Shown piece after piece: positions 54,703-64,000 of a stretch of 64,000 nt of DNA (the stretch's first letter is position 1; each line of letters opens with the position of its first letter). Location of the stretch: assembly GCA_003281455.1 (NCBI GenBank), contig QCBX01000002.1, positions 121,813 through 185,812 on the forward strand, read 5' to 3'. Source of the stretch: Prochlorococcus sp. AG-347-J21 (lineage in GTDB: Bacteria > Cyanobacteriota > Cyanobacteriia > PCC-6307 > Cyanobiaceae). Made by a program: the position numbers and the translations under genes. The notes below the pieces were generated by a model. It saw only the letters and a program-made list of their open reading frames with translations, was not told where the DNA came from and made no database searches.

Positions 54703-55067
54703 ATAAAAAATTTTATAAAATAAAAACCTATATAAAAGCAAATAAAAGAAAGTATTATTACCTCTAAATAGTGAAAAAATAAAAGCTTAAATTTCCTCTT
54801 TTGAAATAATACAAATAGTTGATATATAAAAGAAGAAAATGTACTTAGACAGCCTAAAAAACAAACATAAAATAACATTAATAAATTGTTATTTATAAAA
54901 TCAAATGCGACTGAAATTCCCAAAAGAAACGATGCAATGAAATTCACTATTGAAGTATTCGTAATATTAAAACCTACATTAATTTTGAAATTATTTTGTA
55001 TATACATCCTAAGTATTAATCCAAAAGTGCTCCCAAATAAAAAAATAATTATTGAGGGAATTTCCAA
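54699..55067 (-). CDS. crcB: CrcB/Fluc fluoride channel subunit, copy 1
   Basis: 122 aa; FGSTFGLILRMYIQ, TSIVNFIASFLLGI, GCLSTFSSFIYQLFVLFQ. Confidence 0.85.
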   Translation of the reverse strand: MEIPSIIIFLFGSTFGLILRMYIQNNFKINVGFNITNTSIVNFIASFLLGISVAFDFINNNLLMLFYVCFLGCLSTFSSFIYQLFVLFQKRKFKLLFFHYLEVIILSFICFYIGFYFIKFFI

Positions 55068-55070
55068 AAT

Positions 55071-57364
<2,294 letters not shown>

Positions 57365-57513
57365 TTAATATAAAAAAACAATAAAATTTTAAAATGAAAA
57401 TTTTAAAAGGTGTTGCATTAAACTTACCATCGCATTAAGAGAAAGGCTCGAAGTCTATGAAAAATTTAATCACTTTAATTATATAACTAATAAATTTTCC
57501 TTCAGAAATTAAT

Positions 57514-58413
57514 ATGTTTTCTTATCCACCTAACGTAATAGTTTTAATTGGACCTACAGCAAGTGGCAAAACAGAATTAGCTATTGAAATAGCAAAATAT
57601 TTTAAAACTCGCATACATAATATCGATTCGAGACAAATTTATAAGTATATGGATATTGGAACAGCCAAACCATCTAAGAGTCAACAAAAACAAATAAAAC
57701 ATTTTTTAATTGATATTGAAGATCCTAGTAATCAAATCAATGTAAAACAATTTCAAGAAATTGCTATAAACTCCATAAGAAGAGAAATTAAAGAAAAAAA
57801 TTTGCCTTTTCTTGTAGGTGGCAGTGGTTTATATATGAACTCAATTACGAAGGGGTTTTTTGCGCAAGATATCCCTCCACAAAATAATTTAAGAAAACAA
57901 TTAGAGGAACTAGGTCAGGAAGAATGTTGGGAGATTTTAAAAAATTGTGATCCAGTATCAACAAAAAAAATAAATTATTCCGATCAAATTAGAACAATAA
58001 GAGCTTTAGAAGTATTCTACTTAACAGGAAAGCCGCTTTCAACTCAAAAAGTTCAAACTCCACCTAACTGGAGAATACTTGAGCTTGGATTAGATAGAGA
58101 TGATTTAAAAGAAAGAATTTTAATAAGAACAAAAAATATGTTTAGATATGGAATTGTCGAAGAGACAAAAAATCTGATTTCTAAATATGGATCTGATTTA
58201 CCAAAATTAGAAACTATTGGTTACAGCGAAGCTAGAGATTTTCTAAATAACAATTTAACTATTGATAAGGCGATCGAATTAACTACTGTCAAAACAATCA
58301 AATATGCCAAAAGACAAAAAACATGGTTTCGTAATAAAAATAATCCTATTTGGCTTAATAACAAAAACCTGCTAAAAGATGCAATAATTAAAATAGAGTC
58401 TTTTTTAGGCTAA
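57514..58413 (+). CDS. miaA: tRNA dimethylallyltransferase
   Basis: 299 aa; [46 protein letters not shown]. Confidence 0.96.
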   Translation: MFSYPPNVIVLIGPTASGKTELAIEIAKYFKTRIHNIDSRQIYKYMDIGTAKPSKSQQKQIKHFLIDIEDPSNQINVKQFQEIAINSIRREIKEKNLPFLVGGSGLYMNSITKGFFAQDIPPQNNLRKQLEELGQEECWEILKNCDPVSTKKINYSDQIRTIRALEVFYLTGKPLSTQKVQTPPNWRILELGLDRDDLKERILIRTKNMFRYGIVEETKNLISKYGSDLPKLETIGYSEARDFLNNNLTIDKAIELTTVKTIKYAKRQKTWFRNKNNPIWLNNKNLLKDAIIKIESFLG

Positions 58414-58467
58414 CTTTAAAATTAATAGATTTTGTTCATCATCCAATCATTTTCTTAACTAAACTGA

Positions 58468-59040
58468 ATGCCACCACGCCCACGCTTTGACCGCCGCACT
58501 CCTGTTAGAGAGCTTCCCAATATTAATGAAAGAATAAAATACCCTCAACTGAGAGTCGTTGATTCAGATGGACAACAATTAGGAGTCATAGATAGATTGA
58601 AAGCATTAGAGATAGCCTCACAAAGAGAACTAGATTTGGTTTTGGTAAGCGAAAAAGCAAATCCTCCTGTTTGTAGAATTATGGACTATGGAAAATATAA
58701 ATTTGAGCAGGAAAAGAAAGCAAAAGAAGCAAGAAAAAAATCTCATCAAACTGAAGTTAAAGAAGTAAAAATGAGGTATAAAATCGACAAGCATGATTAT
58801 GATGTGCGCATAGGTCAAGCTACTAAATTTTTAAAATCAGGAGATAAAGTAAAATGCACTGTGATTTTTAGGGGTAGAGAAATTCAACACTCTAATTTAG
58901 CTGAAACACTCCTTTTAAAAATGGCTAATGATTTAGAAGAGCAATCAGAAGTACAACAAAAGCCAAAAAGAGAAGGGAGAAACATGATTATGTTTTTAAG
59001 TCCCAGAAAAACTCCTCTTGTAAAAAAAGATGCAGAGTGA
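58468..59040 (+). CDS. infC: Translation initiation factor IF-3
   Basis: 190 aa; [62 protein letters not shown]. Confidence 0.98.
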   Translation: MPPRPRFDRRTPVRELPNINERIKYPQLRVVDSDGQQLGVIDRLKALEIASQRELDLVLVSEKANPPVCRIMDYGKYKFEQEKKAKEARKKSHQTEVKEVKMRYKIDKHDYDVRIGQATKFLKSGDKVKCTVIFRGREIQHSNLAETLLLKMANDLEEQSEVQQKPKREGRNMIMFLSPRKTPLVKKDAE

Positions 59041-59104
59041 AAATTTATGACAAATGTTAAAGTGTCACCATCAATAAAATTAATTAGATAGGATTTTTTT
59101 TAAA

Positions 59105-60091
59105 GTGAGATTTCATATTCAACAAGAAAGTGATATTCCGGCATCGACACAACTATATAATCAAATTTGCTTTGCAATAGCAGCAAGACATTATCCACCA
59201 GGTCACAGATTACCCAGCACTAGGCAACTTGCCATGCAGACTGGGCTTCACCGAAATACTATAAGTAAAGTTTACAGACAACTTGAAATAGATGGAGTTG
59301 TTGAAGCCATAGCTGGCTCAGGAATTTATGTTAGAGATAATCTTACAAAAAGAGAGTTGAAAAAATCAGTTTTTTCAAAAGACAAAATAAGTAAACCACC
59401 AGATCAAGAAGCAAAAAAAGCTATTGATAACTTCATAAATCTAGGATGCACCTTGCAAGAAACAAAAAAAATATTGACACATGAAATTGATTGGCGAATT
59501 AAATGCGGAGCAAAAATTATCGTCAGTACTCCTAGAGAGGATGTAGGTGCTTCTATGCTAATAGCAGAAGACCTCTCTCCTAAAATAAATGTTCCAGTAG
59601 AAGTTGTTCCTATGGAAGAATTAGAAAAAGTTTTAAGTAATTCTAATGATGGTACTATTGTCACAAGTAGATATTTTTTACAGCCTCTAGAAAAAGTTGC
59701 TAAACAACATGGAGTTAGAGCAATTGCAGTTGATCTGAGCGACTTTCAAAAGGAATTAAAAATTCTCAAAGAATTACATGCTGGAAGTTGTGTAGGAATC
59801 GTTAGCATTAGTCCTGGTTTATTGAGGGCAGCAGAAGTTATTATACATAGCATGCGAGGTAACGAATTAATGCTTATGACTGCGATCTCAGATAATAAAA
59901 GTAGATTACTATCACTTTTAAAGGCTGCAAACCATGTTATATGTGATGGTCCTAGTTTATCAGTTGTAGAAAACACACTATTAAAAAATCGTTCCCAGCT
60001 TATGCGATTACCTCAAATAATATGCGCTAAAAATTACTTGAGTATCGAAACAATAAATCAATTAAAGAAAGAAATTGGAGTTATTCATTGA
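59105..60091 (+). CDS. GntR-family transcriptional regulator (GTG start)
   Basis: 328 aa; PPGHRLPSTRQLAMQTGLHRNTISKVYRQLEIDGVVEAIAGSGIYV wHTH. Confidence 0.92.
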   Translation: MRFHIQQESDIPASTQLYNQICFAIAARHYPPGHRLPSTRQLAMQTGLHRNTISKVYRQLEIDGVVEAIAGSGIYVRDNLTKRELKKSVFSKDKISKPPDQEAKKAIDNFINLGCTLQETKKILTHEIDWRIKCGAKIIVSTPREDVGASMLIAEDLSPKINVPVEVVPMEELEKVLSNSNDGTIVTSRYFLQPLEKVAKQHGVRAIAVDLSDFQKELKILKELHAGSCVGIVSISPGLLRAAEVIIHSMRGNELMLMTAISDNKSRLLSLLKAANHVICDGPSLSVVENTLLKNRSQLMRLPQIICAKNYLSIETINQLKKEIGVIH

Positions 60092-60094
60092 ATC

Positions 60095-60832
60095 ATGGTG
60101 TTGAGAACTTTAAAATCAGATATAGAAATTATTAAAGAGAGAGATCCTGCTGCAAGAGGAATATTAGAAATTTTCCTTTGCTACCCTGGCTTTCAATCAA
60201 TAGTTATGCATAGGTTTACTCATAAATTATGGCAGTTGAAAGTTCCTTTAATCCCCCGCTTTTTAAGTCATCTTAATAGGCTCTTAACAGGGATTGAAAT
60301 CCATCCTGGGGCCATAATTGGTAAACGAGTGTTCATAGACCATGGAATGGGCGTAGTAATTGGTGAAACTGCTGAGATAGGAAATAATTGCCTACTTTAT
60401 CAAGGAGTAACATTAGGAGGTACAGGTAAAAGTCATGGGAAAAGGCACCCAACGTTAATGGAAAATGTTGTAATTGGAGCAGGTGCAAAAGTTCTTGGTT
60501 CCATTACAGTAGGATCTAATACACGAATTGGTGCGGGTTCGGTTGTTGTACGTAATGTAGAAGGAAACAGTACTGTGGTTGGCGTTCCTGGCAGAGTAGT
60601 CCATCAAAGTGGTGTCAAAGTAAATCCCCTAGCTCACTCTGCCTTACCAGATGCAGAAGCAAATGTTATTAAAAATTTAATGGATAGAATAGACTCGCTA
60701 GAAAATGAAATTCTTAAATTAGAAAAAACTCTACAATGTTTAGTAAACTCAGAATCTATTGATATTTCTAAACTCGGAGATTCTCAAAATCTTAAAGATA
60801 AAGAAATTTTTGAATTTCTTGGAGATGATTAA
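60095..60832 (+). CDS. cysE: Serine O-acetyltransferase
   Basis: 245 aa; left-handed beta-helix hexapeptides, [55 protein letters not shown]. Confidence 0.96.
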   Translation: MVLRTLKSDIEIIKERDPAARGILEIFLCYPGFQSIVMHRFTHKLWQLKVPLIPRFLSHLNRLLTGIEIHPGAIIGKRVFIDHGMGVVIGETAEIGNNCLLYQGVTLGGTGKSHGKRHPTLMENVVIGAGAKVLGSITVGSNTRIGAGSVVVRNVEGNSTVVGVPGRVVHQSGVKVNPLAHSALPDAEANVIKNLMDRIDSLENEILKLEKTLQCLVNSESIDISKLGDSQNLKDKEIFEFLGDD

Positions 60833-60840
60833 ATCTTCGT

Positions 60841-63672
60841 TTAATTTTGATCATCCGAATCAATTTTAGGTTGAAACATAAACATTGAATAAATAACATT
60901 CCGTCTCATATTAGTCATCATTTCGAGAAACATATCATATCCTTCGTTTTTATATTCTATTAAAGGATCTTTTTGGCCATAACCTCTCAATCCAACTGAT
61001 TCCCTAAGAGAATCCATTGATTGTAGATGTTCCCGCCATAAATTATCTATTTGCTGTAAAATGAAAAATCTTTCAGCTTCTCTCATTAATCCTGGACGAA
61101 TCTTCTCTATTTGAGATTCCTTCAAATCATAAGCTGTTCTTAACTGCTCTTGCAAATAGTTTTTTAATTCTTCTATTGAAAGTAAATTAACATCTTCAAC
61201 TTTGAGATCATCTAATAAATATATGAATTCTTTGACTTTAGAAATTAATTGATTTATATTCCATTCTTCAGGTGGAAGATCAGGATTAATATAAGCCTCT
61301 ACAATTTCACTCATTGTTCTTTCTCCATATCCTATTACTTGACTCTTTAAATCAATTCCTTGTAAAACTCTTAGTCTTTCGCTATACACAGCCTTTCTTT
61401 GGTTATTCATTACCTCGTCGTATTCGAAAACCTGTTTTCTAATATCGTAATAATAGGTTTCTACTTTCTTTTGAGCACTTTCTAAAGACCTAGTAAGCAT
61501 ACCTGATTCGATAGGCATATCTTCGTCAACCCTAAATGCATTCATTAGATTTGCGACCCTATCTCCTCCAAAAATTCTTAATAGATTATCTTCCAAAGAT
61601 AAAAAGAATCTAGTACTTCCAAGATCACCTTGTCTTCCAGCTCTACCTCTTAGTTGATTATCCACTCTTCTTGATTCATGCCTCTCAGTGCCTATAACAT
61701 GTAAACCGCCAGCTTCTCTAACTTTTTCCTCTTCATGAATCAAAACTTTTTCATATTCTCTCTTTACATCAGATAAAGATTCTCTCAAAAGCTTTATCAA
61801 TTTATCTTCAGTGGGTGCTTTTTCGGCAGCTGTAGCTATCCTGTCATCTAGTTCTAAAACAGAAAGTTGTCTCTCTCCCCAATTTTCAACAAGTTTGTTC
61901 GATAAAAGAGAAAGTTTATTTTCAATTCCTTCATCTAATTTGCAGGGAAATAAACTTGTTGATGAGTCTGCAATATTCTTTTTCAAATTTGAGCCCAGCT
62001 TTGAAGAAAAACCACCCTTAGATCTCGAAGTTCTTTGCTTAGGGATTGGTGGTTTATGCTCATTATCTGGCCTTACTAGCAAAGGAACTAAAATCTCCTT
62101 TAATTTAAGTCTTGCCATATAGTCACTATTACCGCCGAGAATTATATCTGTTCCCCTCCCAGCCATATTAGTCGCAATAGTAACAGCACCTGCTCTACCT
62201 GCCTGAGCAACAATTTCCGCTTCGCGTTCAACATTCTCTGGTTTAGCATTTAACAAATTATGTGGGATTTTTTCGTCAGTTAAAAGTGAACTAAGTAACT
62301 CACTTTTTTCAACACTTGTTGTACCAACTAAAACAGGTCTTCCTTCTCTATGAATTTGTGCAGTTTCTTTGGCAACGGCCTTCCATTTACCTATCTCAGT
62401 TTTAAAAACTTGGTCAGACCAATCTTGTCTTTTCCTTATTTGATTAGTGGGTATAACTGTTGATTCTAATTTATAAGTTTTTTCAAATTCAACCTCCTCA
62501 GTCTTTGCTGTTCCTGTCATTCCAGCTAAACCAGGGTATAAGAGGAAAAAATTCTGATAAGTAATAGATGCTAATGTTTGAGTTTCAGGCTGAATTTTAA
62601 GATTCTCTTTTGCTTCTATTGCTTGATGTTGTCCGTCACTCCAACGCCTTCCAGGCATTACCCTACCTGTAAATTCATCGACTATCACAGCCTCATCATT
62701 TTTAATAATATAATTTACATCTCTAATAAATAATTCTTTAGCTTTTAAAGCATTAGTGATGTAGTGTGCCCATGGATCTTGAGGATTATATAAATCATTA
62801 ACTCCCAAATACTCTTCACATTTAGTGAAACCTTGATCAGTTAATATACAACTTCTCTGCTTTTCATCAACTTCATAATCCCCTTCCGGATCAATCCCAT
62901 CTTTACTTAATTCTTTGGCTTTAACTAATGCCAAAGATAATTCTGAAGCTTTTTGATATTTTTCTTGGGGTCTTTCAACTTGCCCAGAAATAATTAGTGG
63001 AGTTCTAGCTTCATCAATTAGTATTGAATCAACCTCATCAATCACACAGTAGTTGAATTTTCTTTGCACTACTTCATTAATCTCAGTAGACATATTATCC
63101 CTTAAATAATCAAATCCTAATTCGGAATTTGTGGCATAAGTAATATCACATTCATAATTTTTCTTTCTCTCAACTGGGCTCATATCTTGCTGAATCAAAC
63201 CAACTGATAAACCTAAAAAACGATGAACTTGTCCCATCCACTCAGCATCTCTTCTAGCTAAATAATCATTCACAGTAACAACGTGAACTCCTTTTCCAGT
63301 TAAAGCATTTAAATAACAGGGTAATGTTGCAACAAGAGTTTTGCCTTCTCCAGTCTTCATCTCAGCAATTTGACATTCATGTAAAACCATCCCGCCTATT
63401 AACTGAACATCAAAATGTCTCATATCAAGAACACGCTTACTTGCTTCCCTTACGATTGCAAAGGCTTTAGGAAGAGAATCTTCTAATAGTTCCTTTTGTT
63501 TCTTAATATCCAATTCTGCTGAGATTTTTAATTTAAGATCATGAGTTTCTCTTCTCAATTCTTCATCAGTTAATTGAGAAATTTCTTCTTCTAAAAAATT
63601 TATCTCTTCCACTATTGGTTGATAGCGCTTTAACTTTCGTGTATTCGGGTCTCCCAACAAAAGTTTTAGCAT
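60841..63672 (-). CDS. secA: Preprotein translocase ATPase SecA
   Basis: 943 aa; [66 protein letters not shown]. Confidence 0.98.
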   Translation of the reverse strand: MLKLLLGDPNTRKLKRYQPIVEEINFLEEEISQLTDEELRRETHDLKLKISAELDIKKQKELLEDSLPKAFAIVREASKRVLDMRHFDVQLIGGMVLHECQIAEMKTGEGKTLVATLPCYLNALTGKGVHVVTVNDYLARRDAEWMGQVHRFLGLSVGLIQQDMSPVERKKNYECDITYATNSELGFDYLRDNMSTEINEVVQRKFNYCVIDEVDSILIDEARTPLIISGQVERPQEKYQKASELSLALVKAKELSKDGIDPEGDYEVDEKQRSCILTDQGFTKCEEYLGVNDLYNPQDPWAHYITNALKAKELFIRDVNYIIKNDEAVIVDEFTGRVMPGRRWSDGQHQAIEAKENLKIQPETQTLASITYQNFFLLYPGLAGMTGTAKTEEVEFEKTYKLESTVIPTNQIRKRQDWSDQVFKTEIGKWKAVAKETAQIHREGRPVLVGTTSVEKSELLSSLLTDEKIPHNLLNAKPENVEREAEIVAQAGRAGAVTIATNMAGRGTDIILGGNSDYMARLKLKEILVPLLVRPDNEHKPPIPKQRTSRSKGGFSSKLGSNLKKNIADSSTSLFPCKLDEGIENKLSLLSNKLVENWGERQLSVLELDDRIATAAEKAPTEDKLIKLLRESLSDVKREYEKVLIHEEEKVREAGGLHVIGTERHESRRVDNQLRGRAGRQGDLGSTRFFLSLEDNLLRIFGGDRVANLMNAFRVDEDMPIESGMLTRSLESAQKKVETYYYDIRKQVFEYDEVMNNQRKAVYSERLRVLQGIDLKSQVIGYGERTMSEIVEAYINPDLPPEEWNINQLISKVKEFIYLLDDLKVEDVNLLSIEELKNYLQEQLRTAYDLKESQIEKIRPGLMREAERFFILQQIDNLWREHLQSMDSLRESVGLRGYGQKDPLIEYKNEGYDMFLEMMTNMRRNVIYSMFMFQPKIDSDDQN

Positions 63673-63847
63673 AAGTAAAAGTCCTTAAAAAATTAATCGT
63701 ATTACAAACATTATAAATTAGTGCGTTACAACAGAATGCAGAAAAACTATATCTCTTTATTTAATAGAAATGATCGACTAAGGTATTTAAATGGAAAGAA
63801 CAAAGATGAACCAACTATCTTTTACTTGTCTAAAAACTTTTTAACAA

Positions 63848-64000
63848 ATGAAAGAAATATATTTAATAAACCATTCAAAAGGAGCTTTAGGGTTAAGGTT
63901 TTTTGGGTTAGGTCCTAATCTGAAACCGACTAATGGATTAATTAAGCTGCAAAAATTGCTTGAAAATAATACTTTTTGGGCAAAAAATAGAACAATTAAA
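63848..64000 (+). CDS. Partial CDS, possible GNAT-like acetyltransferase N-terminus (truncated by window edge)
   Basis: ATG at 63848, open for 51 codons: MKEIYLINHSKGALGLRFFGLGPNLKPTNGLIKLQKLLENNTFWAKNRTIK; family guessed from recall. Confidence 0.45.
   Translation, partial: MKEIYLINHSKGALGLRFFGLGPNLKPTNGLIKLQKLLENNTFWAKNRTIK

Noticed and set aside
63721-63918. 65-aa plus-strand ORF upstream of the right edge
   Set aside because: Out of frame with and overlapping the better candidate starting at 63848; no recognisable similarity; cannot be excluded without ortholog comparison

Overview
AT-rich 64 kb window of densely packed core chromosome. Gene content and protein sequences match a high-light-adapted Prochlorococcus: psaD, psaC, pebA/pebB/ho1, panC-cmk fusion, ndhS, rpaB, CCB1-like gene, cyanobacterial gshA. 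About 60 supported CDSs, including partial ppc at the left edge and a partial possible acetyltransferase at the right edge. RNA genes are tRNA-Cys(GCA), tRNA-Arg(CCU), rnpB, and a TPP riboswitch on the minus strand upstream of thiC that the ORF track does not show. I found no mobile elements, CRISPR arrays, rRNA, phage genes or defence islands. I did not find a convincing novel multi-gene system. The most useful second looks are: the thiC TPP riboswitch, whose antisense mimics a small hydrophobic ORF; a histidine kinase with an intact H-box but degenerate ATP-binding motifs, in an mrp-rodA operon; an elongated perfect hairpin in rnpB; the ~38-bp gap between divergent rnpB and tRNA-Arg; tandem crcB genes behind gyrB; uncharacterised conserved genes beside the bilin operon; and several start-codon corrections. 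Family calls come from sequence recognition only; no database search was run.
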